A stretch of DNA of 33,445 nt from Methylophilaceae bacterium (GCA_905339275.1 CAJPFK010000045.1:1-33445); one strand, 5' to 3'; numbered from the stretch's first letter, positions 8,249 to 16,048 are shown. Notes: generated by a model from the sequence alone, not told the origin. Numbers and translations are program-made.

Positions 8249-8275
8249 GTCATGCCGGACCAAGTCCGGCATGAC
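8249..8275. repeat. Perfect inverted repeat between convergent genes
   Basis: GTCATGCCGGAC (8249-8260) and GTCCGGCATGAC (8264-8275) are exact complements around a three-base loop, CAA. It starts 8 bases after the ccsA stop and ends 26 bases before the end of the convergent kinase gene. No T-run follows on the + strand, so it is not a standard terminator. It may be a dispersed REP-like element or a bidirectional transcript-end hairpin. Confidence 0.8.
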
Positions 8276-8301
8276 AACCTTGCTCCGCTCAATAACAGCC
8301 C

Positions 8302-9972
8302 TCAGCTCACCTGAATCAAACGGAACCTAACCTCGCCATCCTGGTTGTTGACAAGGCTCAGTGAATAGCCTGCCTGCCCGGCCTGGCGTCCGGCATGGTA
8401 AAGCCCGATGCCCAGGCCATTTTCGGAGCTGACGTGTTTCTTGAACAGGGTTTCCGCTTTTTCCTGCGGCATCGCCTTGCCGCTGTCGGTGACTTCGATA
8501 CAGAGCTTGTCGCCGATACTCATTTCCACCTCTATTATTGTGCCGGTTTCATTCTTGGCTTTTTCTATGGCGTTCTGCAGCAGGTTGTCGAGTACGCTGT
8601 CCAGCACTTCATCGTCTATATCCAGTTCCGGTATCGGGCCGGACAGAAATGCGACCTGGGTTTGCTGGTAGCGCTGCCGGATATTCGACCACCAGGTTTC
8701 CAGTTTCATGATGCGGTTCTGGACCTTGTTCGGCGCCTGCAGCTTGTCCAGCGTAAGCGACAGCCGCTGGTTCAACTGCGGCAACTGGCGGCGTATGAGG
8801 GCCACGAGCCGTTCGTTGTCCTCGTCGCCAGTCAGCTCGGCAGCGCGGCACAGGCCGCTCAGGGATTGCACGATATTCTTGATGTCGTGCGTCAACCGTG
8901 CCCCGGTCTCGTACACGGCTTGCATATAGGTATTCTGCCGCATGCTTTCTTCACGCCGCTTGGCTTCGTAGAATTCCCCCAGGATCTGGGTCAGCAGCTT
9001 CACATGCATGGCCAGCGCCGGCGTCAGGGGGAACCGGGTGTAAAGCTTCATGTGCACGCCCTGAAAATCGAGCAAAGCATGATGCTGGCTGACCACACCC
9101 AGTTCCCCGTTACTTTCCGCGGTGTTCCAGCTTACGCCGCTAACCCATGGCAAAGTGGCGATTTCGCGCATCGCGGATTGGGTGAATTCCTTGGAGCTGG
9201 ATTCATGCTCTGCCAGTTCGGCGATATTTTTCACCCATTGCTCAAATGGCAGGCCCAGGCTCAACAGATAACGTGAAAGCAACTGGCCGATACCGGCAAA
9301 ACCGGCCCGCGGATTCCACAACCAGCTGATGACGAATAACGCGATGGCAAGCCCGAACAGGACGCGTATCAGCACTTCTGCATAATTGCCTCCGCTGGAG
9401 GCCTCGATGACAAAACTGCCGAGTACCAGGATCACCGCCAGCAACAGAAGCAGCAGGGTATAGAAGAAGTCCAGCGTCGGCGGCAAGGGCGAGTCATGGT
9501 TCTCTTTTGAAGCAAACAGGATGAACACCGGCAGCAGGGGGAGCAGGTACATCATGAGGAATTCGGTGACCGTCACGTCTGCGTCGAGCAGTTTGGGCAC
9601 CACCCAGAGCAGCAGCGATGCCAGCAGGTAACTGGTGGCCAGCAGGTAAGCCAGGCGGTTTTTGGCAAGAATGGAAAATACCCGCCCGCCCAGCAGGCCG
9701 AAAAGCCCCGCCAGCCAGAACGCCATCAGCCACCAGCTCATGAAATAAACCAGCAGCAGGCCGCCGGCAATGAACAGGGCGGCGGCATAGAGGGAGAGCG
9801 CCTGCCTGGTTCGCCAGATCGGTTGCCAAAGCAGGAAGAAACCGTAATGGCAAATCAGGAATGCCTTTTGCAGCGGCGTTTCAAAGCCCCAGATCAGCAC
9901 CGCATGCAGCGACAGCAGCAACAGGCCGAGGGAGTAACGGTGCAGTAGCTCAGTGGGCTTGATGGACATCAT
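8302..9972 (-). CDS. Membrane sensor histidine kinase, no adjacent regulator
   Basis: A 556-residue protein with about seven or eight hydrophobic spans in residues 10-220. A region of about 100 residues follows (roughly 240-340) that could be a GAF-like sensor. The transmitter comes last: the phosphoacceptor helix with His362 in THDIKN, the N box LDNLLQNA at 461-468, the G1 region DSGKAM at 496-501 and G2 GLGIGL at 519-524. The last glycine of the usual DxGxG is an alanine here. The HDxKN sequence around the histidine recalls PrsK-type kinases, but I cannot assign a subfamily. No response regulator gene is next to it. It diverges from a pilin-like gene with a sigma-54 promoter, so a PilS-like role is possible but unproven. 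Confidence 0.85.
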   Translation of the reverse strand: MMSIKPTELLHRYSLGLLLLSLHAVLIWGFETPLQKAFLICHYGFFLLWQPIWRTRQALSLYAAALFIAGGLLLVYFMSWWLMAFWLAGLFGLLGGRVFSILAKNRLAYLLATSYLLASLLLWVVPKLLDADVTVTEFLMMYLLPLLPVFILFASKENHDSPLPPTLDFFYTLLLLLLAVILVLGSFVIEASSGGNYAEVLIRVLFGLAIALFVISWLWNPRAGFAGIGQLLSRYLLSLGLPFEQWVKNIAELAEHESSSKEFTQSAMREIATLPWVSGVSWNTAESNGELGVVSQHHALLDFQGVHMKLYTRFPLTPALAMHVKLLTQILGEFYEAKRREESMRQNTYMQAVYETGARLTHDIKNIVQSLSGLCRAAELTGDEDNERLVALIRRQLPQLNQRLSLTLDKLQAPNKVQNRIMKLETWWSNIRQRYQQTQVAFLSGPIPELDIDDEVLDSVLDNLLQNAIEKAKNETGTIIEVEMSIGDKLCIEVTDSGKAMPQEKAETLFKKHVSSENGLGIGLYHAGRQAGQAGYSLSLVNNQDGEVRFRLIQVS

Positions 9973-10030
9973 GGTACGCCAGTCATTAGGTTGATAAAGA
10001 ATGCCAAAGTGTCATAAATTTGTCAGCTTA

Positions 10031-10044
10031 GTCGAAATTTCGAC
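10031..10044. promoter_or_regulatory. Perfect 14-bp palindrome, possible operator
   Basis: GTCGAAATTTCGAC reads the same on both strands. It lies in the 222-base gap between the divergent kinase and pilin-like genes, just ahead of a TATAAT at 10051-10056. With no loop bases it is a better candidate for a dimeric regulator site than for an RNA hairpin. No regulator is identified. Confidence 0.4.
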
Positions 10045-10116
10045 GATTTTTATAATCCCGATAAGCTGATATATTCTGACATCAAGCACTGTGGCGGCTT
10101 CCAGAGGCTATGAAGT

Positions 10117-10133
10117 TTGGCACAGGCTTTGCT
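10117..10133 (+). promoter_or_regulatory. Sigma-54 promoter for the pilin-like gene
   Basis: TTGGCAC (10117-10123), five bases, then TTGCT (10129-10133) fits the sigma-54 consensus TGGCAC-N5-TTGCW at every fixed position. The GG and GC pairs are separated by the required 10 bases. Transcription would begin near 10144, leaving a leader of about 50 bases before the ATG at 10195. Many pilA genes are transcribed by sigma-54 with the activator PilR. Confidence 0.75.
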
Positions 10134-10194
10134 CCATTTTTGGTAAATATATATTTTGCAAGTATCAGGGCTGCTGCAAAGCGAGGATAACATA

Positions 10195-10854
10195 ATGAAA
10201 AAACAAACAGGCTTTACGCTTATCGAGCTGGCAATCGTGCTGGTCATTATCGGCTTGTTGCTGGGCGGTGTGCTGAAAGGCCAGGAGCTGATCAATAGCG
10301 CCAAGGTAAAAAACTTTGCAACGGATTTCCGCAATATTCCTGTTTATCTTTATGGCTATCAGGACAAGTATAAAGCGATCCCCGGAGACGATACGCAAGC
10401 GCAGGCGCATACGGGTGATGCCACAATTAATAATGCACCTACAACCACGGGAGGTAATGGTCAGCTTGATGGGCGCTGGAATGATGCGGTAGCGGCAACT
10501 TCGGAAACGGCACTCTTCTGGCAGCATGTGCGTGCTGCAGGATTGGCTGCAGGTGCTACAAGTTTGACGGCAACAGACTACTATCCGAAAAATGCCGATG
10601 GTGGCAATATCGGATTTGAAGCTGGACGAACCACTACGCCGGCGATTGCAAATCTGAGGGGCACTTATGTCATTTGCTCGGCAGGCATTCTGGGCAAATA
10701 TGTCAAGCAACTGGATATTACGTTGGACAACGGGGATACAGCGACAGGCGCAATGATGGCGACACCAACCACTAACTATGCTCTGGGAAATGCTGCGACA
10801 GCAACTACGAGTATTGCTGATGGTACGTCCTACATCGTCTGTCTGGCAGTGTAA
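10195..10854 (+). CDS. Type IV pilin-like protein (prepilin N-terminal motif)
   Basis: A 219-residue protein that starts with a prepilin leader, MKKQTG, then FTLIELAIVLVIIG. Cleavage after Gly6 and methylation of the new Phe1 by a PilD-type peptidase are expected, and Glu5 of the mature chain is present. The 20-odd residue hydrophobic helix would sit in the inner membrane before assembly. The rest is a globular domain rich in threonine, alanine and glycine, with YQDKYKAIPGDD near residue 55 and cysteines at 161 and 216. GAGG (10183-10186) precedes the ATG. It stands alone between a sigma-54 promoter and a terminator with no assembly genes near, so whether it is a major pilin, minor pilin or pseudopilin cannot be told. 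Confidence 0.88.
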   Translation: MKKQTGFTLIELAIVLVIIGLLLGGVLKGQELINSAKVKNFATDFRNIPVYLYGYQDKYKAIPGDDTQAQAHTGDATINNAPTTTGGNGQLDGRWNDAVAATSETALFWQHVRAAGLAAGATSLTATDYYPKNADGGNIGFEAGRTTTPAIANLRGTYVICSAGILGKYVKQLDITLDNGDTATGAMMATPTTNYALGNAATATTSIADGTSYIVCLAV

Positions 10855-10874
10855 CAAGCTCGGGGAGAGGAGGA

Positions 10875-10900
10875 GCCCGCTTCGGCGGGCTTTTCTTTTT
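10875..10900 (+). terminator. Rho-independent terminator after the pilin-like gene
   Basis: GCCCGC (10875-10880), the stable loop TTCG, and GCGGGC (10885-10890) form a GC-rich stem, with TTTTCTTTTT at 10891-10900. It separates the pilin-like unit from the mla operon. Confidence 0.93.
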
Positions 10901-10921
10901 GCGCCGGTCATTTTTGATGTT

Positions 10922-10949
10922 ATGACAATGTGATAATTTGCATTAAAAT
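10922..10949 (+). promoter_or_regulatory. Candidate sigma-70 promoter of the mla operon
   Basis: ATGACA (10922-10927) and TAAAAT (10944-10949) each match the consensus at five of six positions, 16 bases apart. The predicted start near 10956 leaves a short leader before the mlaF ATG at 10981. Confidence 0.5.
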
Positions 10950-10980
10950 GTCAGGCTGAATAAAAACCAGAATCACATTC

Positions 10981-11787
10981 ATGACCGACAATATCGTCGA
11001 AATCGATAATCTTTCCTTTGGCTATAAGGGCCGTCTGCTGCATAAGGGCATCAACATGTCTTTCAAGCGCGGCAGGGTGATCGCCATCATGGGCGGCAGC
11101 GGTAGCGGCAAGACCACCCTGCTGCGCCTGATCGGCGGCCAGCTCAAGCCCACCGGCGGCGAAGTGCGGGTGAACGGCACGGTAGTGCATACGCAGAACC
11201 GCAGCGATTTGCAGCAGATGCGGCGCAAAATGGGCATGCTGTTCCAGATGGGCGCCTTGTTCACCGATCTCTCGGTTTACGAGAATGTGGCTTTCCCCAT
11301 GCGTGAACATACCGACCTGCCCGAGGCGATGATACGCGACCTGGTGATGATGAAACTGAATGCGGTGGGCCTGCGCGGTGCGCGCGATTTGATGCCGACC
11401 GAACTTTCCGGCGGCATGGCGCGACGGGTTGCGCTTGCCAGGGCGGTAGCGCTCGATCCTTCCATCATTCTTTACGATGAGCCGTTTGCCGGACTAGACC
11501 CCATTTCCATGGGCGTGATCTGCAACCTGATCCGCAGCTTGAATGATGCGCTCGATGCAACCTCGATCGTTGTGACCCATGATGTGCGGGAAGCCTTTTC
11601 CTTTGTGAATTATGTTTACTTCGTTTCCGAAGGCGTCGTGGTGGCCGAAGGCACACCGGCAGAGTTGCGCGAATCGCAATTGCCGTTTGTGCACCAGTTC
11701 GTCCATGGCGAGGTTGATGGCCCCGTGCCGTTCCACTATCCCGCGCCGGATTACAGGCGCGACATGTTGAGGGGGCACGATGTTTAA
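10981..11787 (+). CDS. mlaF: Phospholipid transport ABC ATPase MlaF
   Basis: The ATPase of the Mla system, which works at the inner membrane with MlaE, MlaD and MlaB to move phospholipids between the inner membrane and the outer-membrane lipoprotein machinery. The 268-residue chain has Walker A GGSGSGKT at 38-45, the signature LSGG at 142-145 and Walker B ILYDEP with Asp166 and Glu167. The switch histidine is in VVTHD. It has a C-terminal extension after the ATPase core, as other MlaF proteins have. Its stop overlaps the mlaE start by 8 bases, which points to translational coupling. It is the first gene of mlaFEDCB. Confidence 0.96.
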   Translation: MTDNIVEIDNLSFGYKGRLLHKGINMSFKRGRVIAIMGGSGSGKTTLLRLIGGQLKPTGGEVRVNGTVVHTQNRSDLQQMRRKMGMLFQMGALFTDLSVYENVAFPMREHTDLPEAMIRDLVMMKLNAVGLRGARDLMPTELSGGMARRVALARAVALDPSIILYDEPFAGLDPISMGVICNLIRSLNDALDATSIVVTHDVREAFSFVNYVYFVSEGVVVAEGTPAELRESQLPFVHQFVHGEVDGPVPFHYPAPDYRRDMLRGHDV

Positions 11788-12580
11788 GCTTCCCGGCGCG
11801 GCATTGGCCGGTGTCCTGCGCGGTATCGGGCATCGCCTGATCGAGCAGTTCTGGCGCCTCGGTTCGGCAGCGCGATTCTTCGCCTATACCATGATCTACT
11901 CCGGCGAGAGCCTGCGCCGGCCGCGCCTGGTGATACGCGAGATATATTTCACCGGCGTGTTGTCCCTCATCATTATCATGGTGTCAGCGTTTTTCGTCGG
12001 CATGGTGCTGGCATTGCAGGGGTATAACACCCTGCAGAAATACGGTTCTTCCGAGGCTATCGGCGTACTTGTCGCCTTGTCCCTGGTGCGTGAACTGGGC
12101 CCCGTTGTCACGGCCCTGCTGTTTGCCGGCCGGGCCGGTACCGCCATTACCGCCCAGATCGGCTTGATGAAGGCAACCGAGCAATTGTCCGCGATGGAGA
12201 TGATGGCGGTCAGCCCGATAGCCCGTGTCGTGGCGCCCCGCTTCTGGGGCGGAGTGATTGCCATGCCGTTGCTGGCCGCGCTGTTCTCCATGATCGGCGT
12301 GCTGGGCGGCTACATGGTGGCCGTGCCCTTGATTGGTGTCGACGAGGGCGCATTCTGGTCGCAGATGCAGGCCAGTGTCGATTTCAGGGAAGATATATTG
12401 AATGGTGTCATCAAGAGTTGTGTGTTCGGCGTTGCCTGTACCATGATTGCATTGTTTGAAGGCTACGATGCCCCGCCGACGGCAGATGGCGTCAGTCGGG
12501 CAACGACGAGAACCGTAGTAAATTCATCATTGGCGGTATTGGGACTGGATTTCGTGCTGACTTCGTTCATGATCAGTTGA
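11780..12580 (+). CDS. mlaE: Phospholipid transport permease MlaE
   Basis: The membrane subunit of the MlaFEDB complex, with 266 residues and about five hydrophobic segments. The family features are the YTGVLS-like segment (here YFTGVLSLIIIMVSAFFVGM), ELGPVVTALLFAGRAGTA in the middle, and EQLSAMEMMAVSP just after. GAGGGGG (11769-11775) lies before the ATG, inside the end of mlaF. The protein ends LDFVLTSFMIS, a usual MlaE ending. Confidence 0.96.
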   Translation: MFKLPGAALAGVLRGIGHRLIEQFWRLGSAARFFAYTMIYSGESLRRPRLVIREIYFTGVLSLIIIMVSAFFVGMVLALQGYNTLQKYGSSEAIGVLVALSLVRELGPVVTALLFAGRAGTAITAQIGLMKATEQLSAMEMMAVSPIARVVAPRFWGGVIAMPLLAALFSMIGVLGGYMVAVPLIGVDEGAFWSQMQASVDFREDILNGVIKSCVFGVACTMIALFEGYDAPPTADGVSRATTRTVVNSSLAVLGLDFVLTSFMIS

Positions 12581-12611
12581 GCGGCGGCAAGGGAAATTCT
12601 GAGGAGATAAA

Positions 12612-13082
12612 ATGGATAGAACGAAAATCGACTTGTGGGTGGGCATATTCGCCGCGGCGGGTGTAGCGGCACTGCTTGGTCTTGCGATGAAAGTGGGCAA
12701 CCTGACGGCGAGCACCATCGGCGAAACTTATACGGTCGTGGCGGCTTTTGAGAATATCGGCGGCCTCAAGCCGCGCGCGCCGGTTAAAAGCGCGGGCGTG
12801 GTTGTCGGCCGTGTTGATGCCATCCAGTTCGATACCGCAACTTATGAGGCGAAAGTGACTCTTAAGGTGGACACACGCTACCAGTTTCCCAAGGATACTT
12901 TTGCCAACATCTACACTGCCGGCCTGCTGGGCGAGCAGTACATCGGCCTGGAAGCAGGCGGTGAGGAAGAGTACCTGAAAAACGGTGATAAAATTCTGCA
13001 AACGCAGGATGCGGTTGTCCTGGAAAAGATGATTAGCCAGTTCCTTTACAGTAAGGCTTCCGAGGCTAACGATAAAGAATAG
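12612..13082 (+). CDS. mlaD: Phospholipid-binding MCE protein MlaD
   Basis: A 156-residue protein with one N-terminal membrane anchor (about residues 9-27, WVGIFAAAGVAALLGLAMKV) and one MCE domain in the periplasm. MlaD forms a hexameric ring on MlaE and passes lipid to MlaC. The MCE core shows F-ENIGGLKPRAPVKSAGVVVG, and TAGLLGEQYIGL near 107-118. It is shorter than E. coli MlaD at the C-terminus but keeps the helix that lines the pore (VVLEKMISQFLYS). GAGGAGAT precedes the ATG by a few bases. Confidence 0.95.
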   Translation: MDRTKIDLWVGIFAAAGVAALLGLAMKVGNLTASTIGETYTVVAAFENIGGLKPRAPVKSAGVVVGRVDAIQFDTATYEAKVTLKVDTRYQFPKDTFANIYTAGLLGEQYIGLEAGGEEEYLKNGDKILQTQDAVVLEKMISQFLYSKASEANDKE

Positions 13083-13091
13083 GTGGAGTAA

Positions 13092-13706
13092 ATGATGAAA
13101 TTCTCTTTCAAATCCTTGCTGGTCCTGTCATTGATCGGCTTCAGCAGCCTGGCAATGGCAGATATCACGCCGGACGCGCTGGTGAAAAAAACCTCCGAAG
13201 AAGTGCTGGAGATCGTCAAGAACGATAAGGATATCCAGGCCGGTGACCAGAAGAAGGTCTTTGCCCTGGCAGAAGAAAAAATCCTGCCCAATTTTGATTT
13301 CGACCGGGTATGCCGCCTGGTGCTGGGTAAAAACTGGAAGGCGGCTACTAAAGAGCAGCAAGCCAGCTTCCAGAACGAGTTCCGCAGCCTGCTCCTGCGC
13401 ACCTATGCCAGCGCACTTTCAAAATATCGTAACCAGACCATCCAGTACCTGCCTTACCGTAACCAGCCTGATGCTACGCGCGCTACGGTAAAGACCCAGA
13501 TTCTGCAGCCCGGCGGTCAGCCGATTGCCATCGACTACACGCTGGAGAAAGGCGAAGACGGCTGGAAAGTTTACGATATCGTTATCGAAGGTGTCAGCCT
13601 GGTGACTAATTATCGCAGCCAGTTCAATAATGAAATCAAGCAGGGCGGCGGTATGGACGGCCTGATTGAGAAGCTGGCCGATAAAAACAGGCAAGCCGCC
13701 ATTTAA
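13092..13706 (+). CDS. mlaC: Periplasmic phospholipid shuttle MlaC
   Basis: A soluble lipid carrier between the outer-membrane MlaA complex and MlaD. The 204-residue precursor has a signal peptide with a hydrophobic core (SLLVLSLIGFSSLAMA) cleaved near residue 24. The mature part has the Tol-tolerance/Ttg2 family features, including ILPNFDFDRVCRLVLGKNW, FQNEFRSLLLRTYASAL and a YRSQFNNEI segment near the C-terminus. A second in-frame ATG at 13095 is an equal start choice. GGTGGAG (13082-13088) lies in front. The gene lies 9 bases after mlaD. Confidence 0.95.
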   Translation: MMKFSFKSLLVLSLIGFSSLAMADITPDALVKKTSEEVLEIVKNDKDIQAGDQKKVFALAEEKILPNFDFDRVCRLVLGKNWKAATKEQQASFQNEFRSLLLRTYASALSKYRNQTIQYLPYRNQPDATRATVKTQILQPGGQPIAIDYTLEKGEDGWKVYDIVIEGVSLVTNYRSQFNNEIKQGGGMDGLIEKLADKNRQAAI

Positions 13707-13732
13707 CCTATCAACTACTGACTGTAATCGCC

Positions 13733-14041
13733 GTGGCACAAATTACGAAGAACGACGGACGTTGGCTCATCACCGGTGATCTGGTGCTGGCCGATATCGA
13801 AGCCCTGCTTGCAGAGGGCGTGGCCGTTGATTCTGGCGATGCGCTGGAAATCGACATGTCCGGCGTTTCCGAGGTGGATTCGGTGACGATCAGCTTGCTG
13901 TTCGAATGGGTCAGGCAAGCCAAAAGCCGTAAATGCAATCTGGTGTATTCCAATTTGCCAGCCAATTTGACCAGTCTTGCCACTCTGTACGGCGTGCTCG
14001 ACCTGGTTCCGCAGGCTGCTGCCCAAGCCGCATCTCATTGA
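13733..14041 (+). CDS. mlaB: STAS-domain protein MlaB
   Basis: A 102-residue single-domain STAS protein that binds MlaF and stabilises the transporter. The core segment ALEIDMSGVSEVDSVTISLLFEWV has the usual STAS layout: a strand with Asp, then a serine or threonine at the helix start. The start is GTG at 13733, the only reasonable one, with no strong ribosome site. As the fifth gene of the set it completes mlaFEDCB. Confidence 0.92.
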   Translation: MAQITKNDGRWLITGDLVLADIEALLAEGVAVDSGDALEIDMSGVSEVDSVTISLLFEWVRQAKSRKCNLVYSNLPANLTSLATLYGVLDLVPQAAAQAASH

Positions 14042-14046
14042 AATCC

Positions 14047-14060
14047 GGGGCGCAAGCCCC
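14047..14060 (+). promoter_or_regulatory. Intergenic hairpin between mlaB and the next ABC gene
   Basis: GGGGC, a GCAA tetraloop and GCCCC form a tight stem only 12 bases before the ATG at 14072. There is no T-run, so it is not a classic terminator. It could set a processing point, lower downstream expression or shield the start site. Confidence 0.4.
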
Positions 14061-14071
14061 AGGTATCCCAT

Positions 14072-14971
14072 ATGATTCCCGCAATTCAAATTGAACAGGT
14101 GCATAAGCATTACGGCAGCCTTCAGGCGCTAAGGGGCGTCGACCTGACCATCGAGCAGGGCGAGTTCTTCGCCTTGCTCGGTCCGAATGGGGCGGGTAAA
14201 TCGACCCTGATCAATCTGCTTGCCGGGTTGTTGCGGCCGACCAGCGGCAGGCTTTCAGTCATGGGTTTCGACGTGCAGGCGCAATACCGCGATGCCAGGC
14301 GCGCGCTCGGCGTTGTGCCGCAGGAACTGGTATTCGACCCGTTTTTCAATGTGCGCGAAATGCTGCGCTTCCAGGCGGGCTATTTCGGCCGCGGCCCGGA
14401 AAACGATACCTGGGTGGATGAAATCATCGAATGCCTTGGCCTTGGGGATAAAGCGCATACCAATATGCGGCGCCTTTCCGGCGGCATGAAGCGGCGGGCG
14501 CTGATTGCGCAGGCATTGGCGCACAAGCCGCCGGTGATCGTGCTCGATGAGCCGACGGCCGGCGTGGATGTCGAGTTGCGCCAGATGATGTGGGAGTTCA
14601 TCAAGCGCCTGAACCGTGAAGGCCATACGATCATACTGACGACCCACTACCTGGAAGAGGCGGAGACGCTTTGCTCGCGCGTGGCCATGATGAAGCAGGG
14701 CCGGATTATTGCGCTGGACAGCACAAGGAACCTCCTGAAACAGATTCCGGGCAAGAATCTCCGCCTGAAGCTGGACGCTCCTTTGCCGGAAAGTTTGCGC
14801 TCCATGCTGCGCCATGAGGAAGACACTGAGTATATGCTGGTGTTGACCGAAGTCACGCAGATCGAACAGGTGCTGGCCATCTTGCGCCAGGCCGGCATTG
14901 TCGTGGAGGACATGCAGTTGATCGAGGCAGACCTAGAAGATGTGTTCGTCGACCTGGTGGGGCAGCCATGA
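14072..14971 (+). CDS. ABC transporter ATPase, YadG-like
   Basis: A 299-residue ABC ATPase of the drug/polysaccharide exporter type, related to YadG and CcmA-like proteins. Walker A is GPNGAGKST at 37-45, the signature LSGGMKRR begins at 135, and Walker B ends in LDEPTAGVD with Glu160. The switch histidine is in TTHYLEEAE. A C-terminal region of about 80 residues ends EADLEDVFVDLVG, a common YadG-type ending. It overlaps the permease gene by four bases (ATGA), so the two act as a pair. Substrate unknown. The family often sits between mlaB and ibaG in betaproteobacteria, but a role in lipid transport is not shown. Confidence 0.9.
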   Translation: MIPAIQIEQVHKHYGSLQALRGVDLTIEQGEFFALLGPNGAGKSTLINLLAGLLRPTSGRLSVMGFDVQAQYRDARRALGVVPQELVFDPFFNVREMLRFQAGYFGRGPENDTWVDEIIECLGLGDKAHTNMRRLSGGMKRRALIAQALAHKPPVIVLDEPTAGVDVELRQMMWEFIKRLNREGHTIILTTHYLEEAETLCSRVAMMKQGRIIALDSTRNLLKQIPGKNLRLKLDAPLPESLRSMLRHEEDTEYMLVLTEVTQIEQVLAILRQAGIVVEDMQLIEADLEDVFVDLVGQP

Positions 14972-15741
14972 GCCGCCTCATGATGAATTTTCGCGGGCCG
15001 TGGACGCTTTTCAGGAAAGAGCTTCTGCGATTCTGGCGCGTGAGCTTCCAGACGGTGGCCGCCCCGGTGATGACGGCCCTGCTTTACCTGCTGGTGTTCT
15101 CCCATGTGCTGGAGGGCAGAGTGCAGGTGCATGGCGTGAATTACACATCCTTCCTGATTCCCGGGCTGATCATGATGTCCGTGCTGCAGAACGCGTTTGC
15201 CAACAGTTCATCCAGCCTGATCCAGTCGAAAGTGATGGGTAACCTGGTGTTTGTTTTGCTGACCCCGCTGTCCTACCTGGAGTTTTTCCTGGCCTTTTTG
15301 TCGGCTTCGGTCATTCGCGGTCTGGTCGTCGGTCTAGGGATTTATCTGGTCGCCATTATTTTTATCGACCTGCCGCTTGCGCATCCATTCCTGGTGATTG
15401 CGTTTGCTGTCATGGGCAGCGCCCTGCTCGGCACTTTTGGCATCATTGCCGGCATATGGGCAGACAAGTTCGACCAGATGGCGGCTTTCCAGAATTTCAT
15501 TATCATGCCGCTGTCGTTCCTGTCAGGGGTGTTTTACTCGATACATTCGTTGCCGCCGTTCTGGCAGTCGGTTTCGCACCTGAACCCGTTCTTCTACATG
15601 ATAGACGGGTTTCGTTACGGTTTTTTCGGTGTCAGCGATATTTCGCCGATTGTGAGTTTGGGCATTGTCGGCGCGAGCTTTTTTGCCCTATCATGGCTGA
15701 CTTTGAAATTACTGAAATCCGGCTATAAATTACGCGGTTAG
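14968..15741 (+). CDS. ABC-2 type permease, YadH-like
   Basis: A 257-residue membrane protein with about six hydrophobic spans, belonging to the ABC-2 exporter permeases. The typical features are the amphipathic N-terminal helix WTLFRKELLRFWR, the first span beginning TVAAPVMTALLYLLVF, a conserved YTSFLIPGLIMMSVLQNAF segment and FLSGVFYSIHSLPPFWQ near residue 190. Its start codon overlaps the end of the ATPase gene, so a two-subunit exporter is likely. The cargo cannot be inferred. Confidence 0.9.
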   Translation: MSRLMMNFRGPWTLFRKELLRFWRVSFQTVAAPVMTALLYLLVFSHVLEGRVQVHGVNYTSFLIPGLIMMSVLQNAFANSSSSLIQSKVMGNLVFVLLTPLSYLEFFLAFLSASVIRGLVVGLGIYLVAIIFIDLPLAHPFLVIAFAVMGSALLGTFGIIAGIWADKFDQMAAFQNFIIMPLSFLSGVFYSIHSLPPFWQSVSHLNPFFYMIDGFRYGFFGVSDISPIVSLGIVGASFFALSWLTLKLLKSGYKLRG

Positions 15742-15769
15742 CGCCGGGATGCAAGAATAGGATGCAAAG

Positions 15770-16018
15770 ATGCTGAGTGCAGCGGAAGTGGAAGATTACA
15801 TTAAACACGGCCTGGCTTGCGACCATGTGCAAGTGCAGGGCAATGATGGCCAGCATTTCGAGGCGCTGATCGTAAGCCCGCAGTTTGTCGGCAAGAACAT
15901 GGTGCAGCAGCATCAACTGGTCTACCAGGCGCTGGGGGAAAGAATGCGGGAGGAAATCCATGCACTGTCGATGCGCACCTTCACTCCCGAGGCCTGGGCG
16001 CAGTTCAGAACGAGCTAG
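15770..16018 (+). CDS. ibaG: BolA family protein, IbaG-like
   Basis: An 82-residue BolA/IbaG protein. BolA-type proteins bind CGFS glutaredoxins through a shared [2Fe-2S] cluster, and the next gene encodes such a glutaredoxin. The class II KH-like fold shows in the segments VEDYIKHGL, HVQVQGNDGQHFEALIVSPQF and HQLVYQALGERMREEIHALSMRTFTPE. The FVGKNMVQQHQLVY region holds the conserved histidine near residue 48. In E. coli ibaG also lies between the mla genes and murA, so the context supports IbaG rather than BolA itself. Confidence 0.9.
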   Translation: MLSAAEVEDYIKHGLACDHVQVQGNDGQHFEALIVSPQFVGKNMVQQHQLVYQALGERMREEIHALSMRTFTPEAWAQFRTS

Positions 16019-16048
16019 AAGTCAAAGAATTTAATTGGAGAATTGAAA

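Noticed and set aside
8395..9276. Plus-strand frame of 293 residues
   Set aside because: It is antisense to the histidine kinase transmitter, where H, N and G boxes are clear on the minus strand.
10031..10050. GTCGAAATTTCGAC plus GATTTTT as a terminator
   Set aside because: The palindrome has no loop bases, so a stable RNA hairpin would lose its central pairs. An operator reading is better.
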